Assembly: GCF_004152845.1 (NCBI RefSeq)
Contig: NZ_SEON01000012.1
Location: forward strand, 18,041-82,040
From: Sphingobium fuliginis
Lineage (GTDB): Bacteria; Pseudomonadota; Alphaproteobacteria; Sphingomonadales; Sphingomonadaceae
Reading direction: 5' to 3'
Length of the DNA stretch: 64,000 nt
The position numbers were made by a program, and so were the translations under genes. Below the pieces are notes generated by a model. That model worked only from the letters and a program-made list of their open reading frames with translations. It had not been told where the DNA came from and did no database searches. Within the stretch, counting starts at the first letter, position 1, and each line of letters opens with the position of its first letter. Below, in pieces: positions 43,888 through 51,947 of the stretch.

Positions 43888-45063
43888 TCAGAGCACCTCG
43901 ATGATCGAGGCGTTGGCGATGCCGCCGCCCTCGCACATGGTCTGAAGGCCGTAGCGCTGGCCCCGCGCCTTGAGCGCATGGATGAGCGTCGCCATCAGCT
44001 TCGTGCCGGTCGCGCCGAGCGGATGGCCAAGCGCAATCGCGCCCCCGTTGACGTTCAACCTCGCCGGGTCCGCGTCGAGCGCCTTCATCCATGCCATGGG
44101 GATCGACGCGAAGGCTTCGTTCACTTCGAACAGGTCGATGTCCTTCATCGACATGCCGGCCCGATCGAGAACCCGCCGCGTCGCCGGGATCGGCTCTTCC
44201 AGCATGATGACCGGATCGCCCGCCGTGACCGCCAGGTTGACGATGCGGGCGATGGGCGTCAGGCCATGCGCCCTGACGGCCGCTTCGGAAGCAACGAGTA
44301 CGCCGCTCGCGCCGTCGCAGATCTGGCTTGCGGTCGCCGCGGACAGCGTGCCGCCCTCGCCCAGCAGCTTGACCGAACCGATCGACTCCATCGACGCATC
44401 GGCGCGGACCCCTTCGTCTCGGTCGTGGATGGCCTGCTCCCCTTCCGCCGTGACGATGGGCACCGGCACGATCTCCCTGTCAAAGGCGCCCGCATCCATG
44501 GCCGCCGCCGCCTTCCGGTGGCTGGCGAGCGCGAACCGGTCATGATCGTCGCGGGTGAAGCCATATTTGTCGGCGATCATCTGCGCGCCCTGAAACTGGC
44601 TGAACATCTCCACGCCATAACGCTTCTGGATCGCCTCGGAGAAAGGATTGGCGCCGATGCCGCCCGCTTTCGCCAATGTGATGGGGGAACCCATCGGCAC
44701 GCGCGTCATGCTTTCGACGCCCCCTGCGATCACGATGTCCTGAAGGCCCGACATGACCGCCTGCGCCGCGAAATGCACCGCCTGCTGGGACGAGCCGCAC
44801 TGCCGGTCGATCGTCACCGCCGGCACGCTGTCGGGCAGGCTGGACGCGAGCACGATGTTGCGGCCGAAGGCGAAGGTCTGCTCGCCCACCTGGCTGACGC
44901 AACCGATGATCACATCATCGATCGCGGCCGGATCAACGCCCGCATCGGCGACCAGCGCGTCCAGCACGAGGGCGCCAAGATCGGCGGGGTGCCACCCGGC
45001 AAGCCGGCCGTTGCGGCGGCCACCGGCGGTGCGGCGTGCGGAAACGATATAGGCTTCAGGCAT
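43888..45063 (-). CDS. Thiolase (acetyl-CoA acyltransferase)
   Basis: The 391-residue enzyme has the nucleophile Cys in DRQCGSSQQA near 89, the VNGGAIALGHPLGATGTK His near 345 and the second Cys in MCEGGGIANA near 378, so it should be fully active. It cleaves a 3-ketoacyl-CoA with CoA. It lies between the two acyl-CoA dehydrogenase genes, with spacings of three and 18 bases. Its start codon is ATG at 45063. Confidence 0.92.
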   Translation of the reverse strand: MPEAYIVSARRTAGGRRNGRLAGWHPADLGALVLDALVADAGVDPAAIDDVIIGCVSQVGEQTFAFGRNIVLASSLPDSVPAVTIDRQCGSSQQAVHFAAQAVMSGLQDIVIAGGVESMTRVPMGSPITLAKAGGIGANPFSEAIQKRYGVEMFSQFQGAQMIADKYGFTRDDHDRFALASHRKAAAAMDAGAFDREIVPVPIVTAEGEQAIHDRDEGVRADASMESIGSVKLLGEGGTLSAATASQICDGASGVLVASEAAVRAHGLTPIARIVNLAVTAGDPVIMLEEPIPATRRVLDRAGMSMKDIDLFEVNEAFASIPMAWMKALDADPARLNVNGGAIALGHPLGATGTKLMATLIHALKARGQRYGLQTMCEGGGIANASIIEVL

Positions 45064-45081
45064 GATGCATCCTTCTTGTGT

Positions 45082-46260
45082 CTAAAGGCCGAGCGCGGCC
45101 TTCGCGATCAGGGTGAGCTGGATTTCGCTGGTGCCGCCGAAGATCGACCAGGCGCGGGCGTTGAGGTAGCGGGCAGCCGCGACCTGCGCTTGCGCCGAAC
45201 CGACCGGAGCGGGCATGTCGTCGCCGTAGAAGGGACGCTCGACCGGCAGTTGAAGACCGGCGAGGCCGAAGGCGTCCACCGCCAGCGCCTCAACGCCCTG
45301 CCGGATTTCGGACGCCAGCAGCTTGGTGGTCAGGCTGCGCGGGTCGGGCGCGGCGCCATGCTCGATCTCGATCAGCGTCCGAAGCTCTGTCATCTCCAGC
45401 GCTTCCGCCTCCAGTTGGAGCCGGAGAGCGCGATCCGCCAGTTCGCCGGTCAGCGGCCCTGTCGATGTCCGCAACCGGGCAAGATCAGCCAGGATCGCCG
45501 GCGCGAAGCTCGATCCGCCGCGCTCATTCTCCAGCAGGAACTTGGCGATCGACCAGCCTTGCCCTTCGTCGCCGACACGGTCCGAGACCGGCACCCGTAC
45601 TTCATCGAGGAAGACCTCGTTCAGTTCGTGATCGCCCGATGCGCTGAGGATCGGCTTCACCATCACGCCGGGCAGCGCCATGTCGATCAGCAGGAAGCTG
45701 ATGCCCTGCTGCGGCTTCACATGCGGGTCGGTCCGGACCAGGGCGAAGAGCCAGTTCGCATATTGCGCCTGCGTGGTCCAGATCTTGTGCCCCGACACGA
45801 CATAATGATCGCCATCGCGCACGGCGCGGGTGCGCAGGCTTGCAAGGTCGGAGCCGGAACCGGGTTCCGAAAAACCCTGCGCCCACACATGTTCAGCCGA
45901 GCGGAGGCGCGGGAGATAATGATCCTTCTGCGCCGGGGTGCCATAGGTGTACAGCACCGGCCCCACCAGCTTCAGGCCCATGCCGGGAAGGACCGGCGCG
46001 CCTGCCTCCGCACATTCCTTTTCGAAAATCCAGCGCTGGACCGGCGTCCATCCCGGCCCGCCCGCATGGTCCGGCCAGTGATAGACGAGCCATCCCTTCG
46101 CTTCCAATATCGCCTGCCATTCGCGTGCGATGTCGGGTTCAGCGAAGACACCGGATGTCAGTGCGGCCCCGCGCCGAAGCGCGGGCGAAAGCGACGCGGC
46201 GAGGAAAGCGCGCACCTCCTCGCGGAACGCATGCTGTTCTGGGCCAAGCGCCAGGTCCAT
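45082..46260 (-). CDS. Acyl-CoA dehydrogenase, full-length subunit
   Basis: This 392-residue flavoprotein shows WPDHAGGPGWTPVQRWIFEKE, GFSEPGSGSDLASL, GHKIWTTQAQYANW and the C-terminal SIFGGTSEIQLTLIAKAALG, typical of FadE-like subunits that work with short partners. The ATG at 46260 gives the normal start (DLALGPEQHAFREEV); an upstream in-frame segment of 16 residues reads back into the neighbour. Together with 42886-43884 it probably forms a heterotetramer that oxidises a bulky or branched acyl-CoA. Confidence 0.91.
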   Translation of the reverse strand: MDLALGPEQHAFREEVRAFLAASLSPALRRGAALTSGVFAEPDIAREWQAILEAKGWLVYHWPDHAGGPGWTPVQRWIFEKECAEAGAPVLPGMGLKLVGPVLYTYGTPAQKDHYLPRLRSAEHVWAQGFSEPGSGSDLASLRTRAVRDGDHYVVSGHKIWTTQAQYANWLFALVRTDPHVKPQQGISFLLIDMALPGVMVKPILSASGDHELNEVFLDEVRVPVSDRVGDEGQGWSIAKFLLENERGGSSFAPAILADLARLRTSTGPLTGELADRALRLQLEAEALEMTELRTLIEIEHGAAPDPRSLTTKLLASEIRQGVEALAVDAFGLAGLQLPVERPFYGDDMPAPVGSAQAQVAAARYLNARAWSIFGGTSEIQLTLIAKAALGL

Positions 46261-46264
46261 GGCG

Positions 46265-47413
46265 TCAGCGCTCCACGATGGCGACGGCGGAGACGCCCGG
46301 TGCGCCATAAACGTGGCTGTAACCGAGGCGCAGCCTGCCCGGCGCCTGTCGTGCGCCCGCCTGCCCGATCAACTGCACATAATTCTCATAGACCTGACGA
46401 AGCCCCGATGCGCCGATCGGCTCCCCGCAGGCAAGGCACCCGCCATCTGTGTTGACCGGCAGGCTGCCGTCGATCCGCGTGCGGCCCTCAGCGATCCATG
46501 CGGTCTGCTCACCATCGGCGCAAAAGCCATTCTCCGCCATGTGCATGATCTCGGCTCCCGCCTCCGTGTCCTGAAGCTGTGCTATGTCGATGTCCTCGGG
46601 GCCGACGCCCGCCATGTCGTAGGCCGCCTGAGACGCGACGCTGGTGGGCGAGCCGCCACGCTCCAGATCAAGCGCTGGCGAAAAGACCTCGAACGAACCG
46701 GGGGGCCGGGTGCGGACGGCCGCGGCACGCAATCTTACCGCAGGCAGTCCAAGTTCGCGCGCCTTCCTGCCGCTCGCCAGCAACAGTGCGACCGCGCCTT
46801 CGCCCGGCGAGCAGAACATGAATTTGGTGAGCGGGTCGCTGACCATCTGCGAATGGAGGATGGTGTCCATATCGACCGCCTCGCGCCGCCAGGCATGATC
46901 GGCCAGAACGCCGTTGGCAAAGGCCTTTTCGGCGACAGCGCCCAGCGTGTGCGGGGTGATGCCGTATAGGCTCATATAGCGCTGAATCTTCATGGCGAAG
47001 AACTGGGTGGTCAGCATCAGCCCCGTCTCGCCATACCAGTCCGGCAACCCCCAATCCGCTGGAAGAGGCGAGAAAGAGCCGCGCGGGTGCTTGTCGAAAC
47101 CTACCGCGAGGCCCAGATCGAACTCGCCGGACTTGATCGTGCTGTAGGCGCCGAACATGGCCGAACCGCCAGTCGCGCATCCGTTGGCGACGTTGATGAA
47201 GGGAATGCTGGTAAGCCCCAGCTCCGACACCATCGTGTCCGCATTGCCGGCGGCGTCCGACCCGCCGAAGGCGAACTGGACATCGCGCCATGCCAACCCC
47301 GCCCGTTCGAGCGCCTGGCGGACGGCGAAGACGCCCTGCTGCAGGCCCGAAAGGCCAGGGGTGCGGCCGAAGGGATGAATGCCCGCGCCGATGATGAAGA
47401 CGTCTTCGCTCAT
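46265..47413 (-). CDS. SCP2-thiolase-like protein (Ltp2-type, probable aldolase)
   Basis: The 382-residue protein has the thiolase fold with Cys in NVANGCATGGSAM, but the catalytic His of the GHP motif is replaced in CGEPIGASG, and the C-terminal Cys motif reads SHVYGAPG. Loss of the usual His/Cys and presence of Tyr agree with the Ltp2 group, which cleaves tertiary beta-hydroxyacyl-CoAs by retro-aldol reaction in complex with a DUF35 protein. The DUF35 gene is directly upstream and overlaps by four bases. The aldolase role is inferred from these features. Confidence 0.85.
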   Translation of the reverse strand: MSEDVFIIGAGIHPFGRTPGLSGLQQGVFAVRQALERAGLAWRDVQFAFGGSDAAGNADTMVSELGLTSIPFINVANGCATGGSAMFGAYSTIKSGEFDLGLAVGFDKHPRGSFSPLPADWGLPDWYGETGLMLTTQFFAMKIQRYMSLYGITPHTLGAVAEKAFANGVLADHAWRREAVDMDTILHSQMVSDPLTKFMFCSPGEGAVALLLASGRKARELGLPAVRLRAAAVRTRPPGSFEVFSPALDLERGGSPTSVASQAAYDMAGVGPEDIDIAQLQDTEAGAEIMHMAENGFCADGEQTAWIAEGRTRIDGSLPVNTDGGCLACGEPIGASGLRQVYENYVQLIGQAGARQAPGRLRLGYSHVYGAPGVSAVAIVER

Positions 47414-47832
47414 GCCCCAACCCCCTTGTCCGGCGCGAAGCCGAAGCTGGTGCGCAGCGTTCCGTCCGTCATCTCGAAAGGCAGCGGCACGACGCGCATC
47501 GCCATGCCAATTGCCAGATCATCGAACGCCACATCGACCAGACGCCCCTCGACGATCAGCGCTCCATCCAGATCGACATAGCCCACGGCATAGGGCTCGA
47601 ACGCTTCCGGGCCGGCATAGGGCGGCGACTTGGGGCGGAAGCGCTGGATAGTCCACGACCAGAGCCGGCCCGTGCGCGGCAGCAGGACGCGCTCGTAGCG
47701 CGGGTCGTCTTCCGGTCGCGCCGGAAAGCACAGGCGATTGGTTGCCCGCTCTCTGGAGGCAAACAGCGCATTGCCCTCTGTCTCGGGGCAGATGAGGCCG
47801 TCGGCTATCGGAACAGGCAGGGTGTCGGGCAT
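47410..47832 (-). CDS. DUF35 OB-fold protein lacking the zinc-ribbon cysteines
   Basis: The 140-residue protein has a C-terminal OB-fold (about 50-130; GRLWSWTIQRFRPKSPPY and PYAVGYVDLDGALIVEGRL). The N-terminal zinc ribbon normally carrying two CxxC pairs is degenerate: in FASRERATNRLCFPARPEDD only one Cys remains. DUF35 proteins bind acyl-CoA and partner with thiolase-like enzymes such as Ltp2, encoded next. It is first in the minus operon, 30 bases from operator O4. Confidence 0.86.
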   Translation of the reverse strand: MPDTLPVPIADGLICPETEGNALFASRERATNRLCFPARPEDDPRYERVLLPRTGRLWSWTIQRFRPKSPPYAGPEAFEPYAVGYVDLDGALIVEGRLVDVAFDDLAIGMAMRVVPLPFEMTDGTLRTSFGFAPDKGVGA

Positions 47833-47861
47833 CTCTTGTCTCCTTCCGAAGACATAGCGCC

Positions 47862-47875
47862 CGACCGTTCGGTCG
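47862..47875. promoter_or_regulatory. TetR-type operator O4
   Basis: Palindrome CGACC-GTTC-GGTCG, 30 bases upstream of the DUF35 start on the minus strand. The surrounding CCGACCGTTCGGTCGG is also symmetrical. No TTGAC box precedes it at the spacing seen at O1, O2 and O6, so the promoter must be placed differently. Confidence 0.75.
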
Positions 47876-47898
47876 GCTTCTGACCAATGCGACAGGGG

Positions 47899-48696
47899 TT
47901 AGTTTATCATGCCCAGAAAGCCGAGCTGCGCCGCCTTGAACATCGTCTGGTCGCGGTTGACCGCGTCCAGCTTCACGGATGCCGATCGGATGTGGAATCG
48001 CACCGTGGTGCGTTGCAGGCCCAGGATGATGCCGATTTCCTCGTTCGTCTTTCCGGCAGCCGCCCAGCGCAGGCATTCCACTTCGCGCTTGGTCAAGGAT
48101 ATGCTCCCCAGCCCGGGCCGCGCCCGCGCCGTAACCTTGACATAGCTTTGCACGAAGGCCCGCGCGAGCACAGCCAGAGCGTCCGCGGCACAGGCATAGG
48201 CATCGGACAGGTCGTTGGCCTCGGGCTCGGGCGAGAGGAAACTGGCCGCGCCGATCTGCCCGAACGGCAGGTGGATCGGAACCACGATCGCGGCCGCCGT
48301 CATCGCCCGGATGCGGAAATCATGGAGGTCGATCACGTCGAGCAGCGGGTTGGGCAGGCGGGTGAAAAAGCCATGCGCGTTGCACCAGAACGGCTCCGCC
48401 TCCACCCGGCAGGCGTGAACGATGGGCGAGGAAAGGGCAAGCTGAGGCACCTCCCACCAGCGCGACTCCTCGCCGCGAAAACCAAAAACCTCGCTTGCCA
48501 GCACGGCGCCATTCCCGTCGCGCATCGGTTCGCGGGAGGCCACATTATGCGTCACCGCCGTGCGCAACCCGCAAAGGTCCATCACCGCATCGCGCAGCCG
48601 CTCCGCCGCCGGTCCTATCCCCCCCGGCTCCGAAAAGCGGACCGCGTCGATCAGGGCGGCGGACGGCATCGTGCAGGAGGGGCCGGCAGCGGACAT
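47899..48696 (-). CDS. LuxR-family regulator with autoinducer-domain-like N-terminus
   Basis: This 265-residue protein ends in a GerE helix-turn-helix (LTKREVECLRWAAAGKTNEEI and TVRFHIRSASVKLDAVNRDQ). The N-terminal part shows ALSSPIVHACRVEAEPFWCNAHGF and PIHLPFGQIGAASF, similar to autoinducer-binding domains of quorum-sensing LuxR proteins. No luxI-like gene is present, so it may be a LuxR solo, possibly sensing a pathway compound. The ATG at 48696 lies two bases after the TetR stop; a second ATG is nine codons further on. Confidence 0.82.
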   Translation of the reverse strand: MSAAGPSCTMPSAALIDAVRFSEPGGIGPAAERLRDAVMDLCGLRTAVTHNVASREPMRDGNGAVLASEVFGFRGEESRWWEVPQLALSSPIVHACRVEAEPFWCNAHGFFTRLPNPLLDVIDLHDFRIRAMTAAAIVVPIHLPFGQIGAASFLSPEPEANDLSDAYACAADALAVLARAFVQSYVKVTARARPGLGSISLTKREVECLRWAAAGKTNEEIGIILGLQRTTVRFHIRSASVKLDAVNRDQTMFKAAQLGFLGMIN

Positions 48697-48698
48697 GA

Positions 48699-49316
48699 TC
48701 AGCGGCCTTTCAGGCTCAGCCCCTCGAAAAAGGGCTGGCAGATCGCGTCGGCGACGTCCTCGGGCGGTCTGCGCTTGGCCAGGGGAGGATACCATTTATA
48801 GGCCCAGTTGCACATGCCGAGGAAGCCAAGGGTGGTGAGCCCCGGGTCGCACGGGCGGAAATGGCCGTTCGCGATCCCCTGTTCGATGATGCCGCGCACC
48901 CGCTGCAGATAGGCGTTGCGCTGCGCCCGGATATGGTCGCGCATCTTGCCTTCCAGATCTTCATAATGGTCCATGAACGCCCGGACATAACCCGGATGCT
49001 CCGCAATCTGCCGCAGGATGTCGATGCATGCCGCGCGCAGGCGGCCGAGCGGATCGTCCGATCCGCCTTCCTCGTCGAGGCCTGCCAGCAGCGCGCTCAT
49101 ATGGGCGTCGTGCATCGCGAAGAGGATGGCGTTCTTGCTGGGGAAATAATGGTAGAGCGTCGGCTTGCCGAGGCCCACCTCATCGGCCAGCATCTGCATC
49201 GACGCCTTGTGATATCCCACCCGGTCGAACAGCGTCGCGCAATGCCTCAATATCTCGTTGCGCTTCTCGTCATGCGCCTCGGTCGTCTGCCGTTTCTTTG
49301 TTGCTTCTCGCGCCAT
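48699..49316 (-). CDS. TetR-family repressor, proposed master regulator of the island
   Basis: The 205-residue protein has an N-terminal TetR helix-turn-helix (RNEILRHCATLFDRVGYHKASM, GLGKPTLYHYFPSKNAILF) and an all-helical ligand domain. General layout resembles KstR2-type regulators that respond to CoA thioesters. Operator O5 lies 49 bases upstream of its start and in front of the divergent SDR gene. The same palindrome occurs at five other places in the island, so I infer that this protein represses the whole pathway and itself until a pathway CoA ester binds. Confidence 0.88.
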   Translation of the reverse strand: MAREATKKRQTTEAHDEKRNEILRHCATLFDRVGYHKASMQMLADEVGLGKPTLYHYFPSKNAILFAMHDAHMSALLAGLDEEGGSDDPLGRLRAACIDILRQIAEHPGYVRAFMDHYEDLEGKMRDHIRAQRNAYLQRVRGIIEQGIANGHFRPCDPGLTTLGFLGMCNWAYKWYPPLAKRRPPEDVADAICQPFFEGLSLKGR

Positions 49317-49364
49317 CGCCGGCTCTGTTCCCTGTTCTGCGTCCTACCTCTCACAAAGGTAAGT

Positions 49365-49378
49365 CGACCGTCTGGTCG
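49365..49378. promoter_or_regulatory. TetR-type operator O5 (TetR/SDR divergent region)
   Basis: Palindrome CGACC-GTCT-GGTCG between the divergent TetR and SDR genes. It could control both, which supports autoregulation. Confidence 0.77.
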
Positions 49379-49434
49379 GTTCCTCCTAGGGATGGCGGCT
49401 GGATGAAAAGAATGCAAGCGCGAGGGAGCGGACA

Positions 49435-50187
49435 ATGCAAGTTGAGGGCAAGACAGCGCTGATCACCGGAGCGAGTTCGGGTTTGGGCCGGCATTTCGCT
49501 CGCCTGCTGGCGCGGGAAGGGGCGACGGTCGTGATAGCGGCGCGCCGAGTCGACGCGCTCTCGGCGCTCTCCGATGAGATTGGGCGACAAGGCGGCACAT
49601 GCATTCCCGTCGCCATGGATGTGACCGATCCGGACGCGGTCGCGGCGGCCTTCCGGCAAATCGAGCGCGACCTTGCGGCGCCTCTCTCCATCCTCGTCAA
49701 CAATGCAGGCGTAGCCCACATGCGTGCGGCGCTCGATCTCAGCGCAACCGAGTGGTCGCAGGTGCTCCAGCCCAATCTGACCGGCGCCTTCCTCGTGGCC
49801 CAGCAGGCGGCGCGCATGATGCGGGGCGAAGGCGGGACGATCGTCAACGTCGCCTCGATCCTGGGGGAACGCGTGTCCAAGGGGCTGGCCGCCTATGCCG
49901 CCAGCAAGGCCGGCCTCATCCAGTTGACGAAGGCGCTTGCGCTGGAATGGGCGGCGTTCGACATCCGGGTCAACGCGCTCGCGCCCGGCTATATCGAGAC
50001 GGACCTCAACCGCGACTTCTTCGCATCCGACGCAGGTCAGCGGCTCATCTCGCGCATCCCGCAGAAGCGACTGGGCCAGATGCAGGATCTGGACGGGCCG
50101 CTCCTGCTGCTATGTTCCGATCAGTCGCGCTACATGACGGGCGCGGTCATCGCGGTGGATGGCGGGCACCTCGTCAGCGGTCTTTAA
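49435..50187 (+). CDS. SDR-family oxidoreductase
   Basis: The 250-residue classical SDR has TGASSGLGRHFARLLA, ARRVD after strand two (favouring NADP), NNAGVAHM, the Ser in VASILGERV, YAASK and the PGYIETDLNRDFF loop. It is the 3-ketoacyl-ACP-reductase-like type, so reduction or oxidation of a 3-oxo/3-hydroxy group is likely. It stands alone on the plus strand behind operator O5. Its stop is 13 bases from the convergent CMD-fold gene. Confidence 0.9.
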   Translation: MQVEGKTALITGASSGLGRHFARLLAREGATVVIAARRVDALSALSDEIGRQGGTCIPVAMDVTDPDAVAAAFRQIERDLAAPLSILVNNAGVAHMRAALDLSATEWSQVLQPNLTGAFLVAQQAARMMRGEGGTIVNVASILGERVSKGLAAYAASKAGLIQLTKALALEWAAFDIRVNALAPGYIETDLNRDFFASDAGQRLISRIPQKRLGQMQDLDGPLLLLCSDQSRYMTGAVIAVDGGHLVSGL

Positions 50188-50200
50188 GGACGGACGACCC

Positions 50201-50890
50201 TCACGCATCCATCGCGGTCGCGCCGATGACCCAGGCGGACAGGCCGGCGGTCGGCACGGCGCAGATCACCGCTTCGGCCACTGCTTCCTCGCTGGCGCCG
50301 GCGGTGCGCGCGCCCTTCATGTGAACGGACGCCCATGAACTATAATCGGCGACGAGGACGGTGACGAGCAGCAGTTCCGCATGGACAGGCCCCAGCGCCG
50401 TCCCCGACAAAGTCCCCTCGCGCATGAGATAATAGGCGTCGGCGCCAAGGGGCTTGACCTCGAACAGCTTGCCCAGCGAAGGGGGCATGGTGCCGAAATA
50501 TTGAAGGAAATTGGCCTGCGCCGCGCCATCTTCCACCACCATGTCGTCGTCGGGCCAATCGGGATCGACGGCTTCGGGGTAGATTTCCCGGAAAAGATCA
50601 TGGAAGCGCAGCGACGCCCCCTCGCCGCGCACGCTTGCCAGGATTGCGATCGCCGCGCCGGCCTCCGCCTCGGTGAGACCGGCCGCCCGGGCTTCGGCCA
50701 GTTCCCGCGTCGCAAGTTCCCGATAGCCCTTCATCGTGGCGGCGCAGGCGACGAACAATCGCTTCATCCGGGCGGGGACAGCGCCATCGGTATCGATGAT
50801 CGCGCGCCAGCGGCGAAATCCCGCGACGGTCTTCGGGGCGTCGCGACGCAGGCGGCCAAGGCTGGCGAGCGGGGGCAGAAGATCAGTCAT
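50201..50890 (-). CDS. Carboxymuconolactone-decarboxylase-fold protein (second copy)
   Basis: This 229-residue paralogue of 34561-35268 shares the same organisation, with FRRWRAIIDTDGAVPARMKRLF near the start and ELLLVTVLVADYSSWASVHMKGA in the second half. It too lacks the redox CxxC pair. The ATG at 50890 follows GGAGAG. Like the first copy it is divergent from a catabolic operon and sits beside a TetR-type operator. It could be a decarboxylase, hydrolase or lactone-acting enzyme; the motif set does not decide. Confidence 0.82.
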   Translation of the reverse strand: MTDLLPPLASLGRLRRDAPKTVAGFRRWRAIIDTDGAVPARMKRLFVACAATMKGYRELATRELAEARAAGLTEAEAGAAIAILASVRGEGASLRFHDLFREIYPEAVDPDWPDDDMVVEDGAAQANFLQYFGTMPPSLGKLFEVKPLGADAYYLMREGTLSGTALGPVHAELLLVTVLVADYSSWASVHMKGARTAGASEEAVAEAVICAVPTAGLSAWVIGATAMDA

Positions 50891-50909
50891 CGTCTCTCCG
50901 ATAATGCAT

Positions 50910-50923
50910 GGACCGTCCGGTCG
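50910..50923. promoter_or_regulatory. TetR-type operator O6a (one mismatch)
   Basis: GGACC-GTCC-GGTCG, matching the shared palindrome except for the first base. It lies 20 bases upstream of the CMD-fold start on the minus strand, with TTCAAC and CATTAT at a 17-base spacing as possible promoter boxes. Confidence 0.65.
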
Positions 50924-50974
50924 GTTGAACATGGCTATGCCGCTTCGCGATCGCGGTCAACTTCTGATAAGGAG

Positions 50975-51004
50975 TTGACGTCCGACCGGACGGTCGACTA
51001 CATC
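50975..51004 (+). promoter_or_regulatory. Promoter of the SDR/ACAD/kinase operon with operator O6b
   Basis: TTGACG (50975-50980) and TACATC (50999-51004) flank an 18-base spacer that contains CGACC-GGAC-GGTCG at 50983-50996. Layout and much of the sequence (CCGACC....GGTCGACTAC) match the O2 promoter at 35341-35370. Confidence 0.75.
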
Positions 51005-51059
51005 GCACGCTTATACAGGGCCGATCCCGGTTCGGCCGATGCGAGAGGAGCACGCCCGG

Positions 51060-51947
51060 ATGAGGGACTTCAAGGGCAGGACGGCAGTCATTACGGGGGC
51101 CGGCAGCGGCATCGGCGCGGCGCTCGCGCATCTTGCCGCGCGGGAGGGGATGAAGCTGGTCCTCGCCGACATCAATCTTGCCGACCTTGAAGCAGTGGCC
51201 GGCACCATCGACAGCGCGGCCATCGCGCTCCACAGAACCGACGTGGCCGATCCGGAGGCGGTACAGGCTCTGGCCGACCTCGCATGGTCGCGCTTCGGCG
51301 AGGTATCCCTGCTGTGCAACAATGCCGGCGTCGTCCCCGGCGGCCGCCACCGGCTCGTCTGGGAATATGGGCTGGAGGACTGGCGCTGGGCCTTCGGGGT
51401 CAACATGGAGGGCGTGGTCAACGGCATCCGCAGCTTCGTGCCCCGGATGCTGGCCGAGGGACGGCCGGGACATATTCTCAACACCGCGTCCGTGGCCGGC
51501 TTCGTGAGCGGCGAAGGCTCCGCCGTCTATGGCGCGTCCAAACATGCCGTCGTCCGCATCACCGAAGCGCTCTATGCCGGCCTGCGTGAGCGGAACGCCC
51601 CGATTGGCGTCACGATGCTGTGTCCCGGCCTGGTCGCAACCCGCATTTACGAGGCCGAACGATCCCGCCCTGCCCATCTGCGATCCAGTGATGGGCAGCC
51701 GGCGGAAGCCGCCGAGTTCCAGTCGATTTCGGACAATCTGTTCCAGAATGCCCCATCGCCTGAGGAAGTCGCCGCGCAGGCGTTCGACGGCATCCGGAAT
51801 GACCGGTTCTACGTCTTTACCACGACCCGTTACGATCCGGTGATCGCGCAGCGGACGCAATCGATCCTTGCGCGGGAAAATCCGCTATTCGACAGCCTGA
51901 TTTCGCTCAGCAAGGGCAAGGCTGACGCAGAAGAGGAAAGATCGTGA
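51060..51947 (+). CDS. SDR-family oxidoreductase
   Basis: The 295-residue protein is a longer classical SDR with TGAGSGIGAALAHLAAR, ADINLADL (acidic after strand two, NAD-type), NNAGVVPGGRH, the Ser in TASVAGFVSG, YGASK and a C-terminal extension of about 50 residues. The PGLVATRIYEAERSRP loop is family-typical. The ATG at 51060 has GAGAGGAG upstream at 51043-51050; another ATG at 51039 lies before that site and is less likely. It heads a six-gene operon in which all five internal junctions are four-base overlaps. Confidence 0.88.
   Translation: MRDFKGRTAVITGAGSGIGAALAHLAAREGMKLVLADINLADLEAVAGTIDSAAIALHRTDVADPEAVQALADLAWSRFGEVSLLCNNAGVVPGGRHRLVWEYGLEDWRWAFGVNMEGVVNGIRSFVPRMLAEGRPGHILNTASVAGFVSGEGSAVYGASKHAVVRITEALYAGLRERNAPIGVTMLCPGLVATRIYEAERSRPAHLRSSDGQPAEAAEFQSISDNLFQNAPSPEEVAAQAFDGIRNDRFYVFTTTRYDPVIAQRTQSILARENPLFDSLISLSKGKADAEEERS

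Noticed and set aside
42925..46455. A plus-strand open frame of more than 1100 codons opposite the thiolase and acyl-CoA dehydrogenase genes
   Set aside because: It is antisense to four clearly recognisable genes, rich in Arg/His/Gly as expected of a high-GC shadow, and has no domain.
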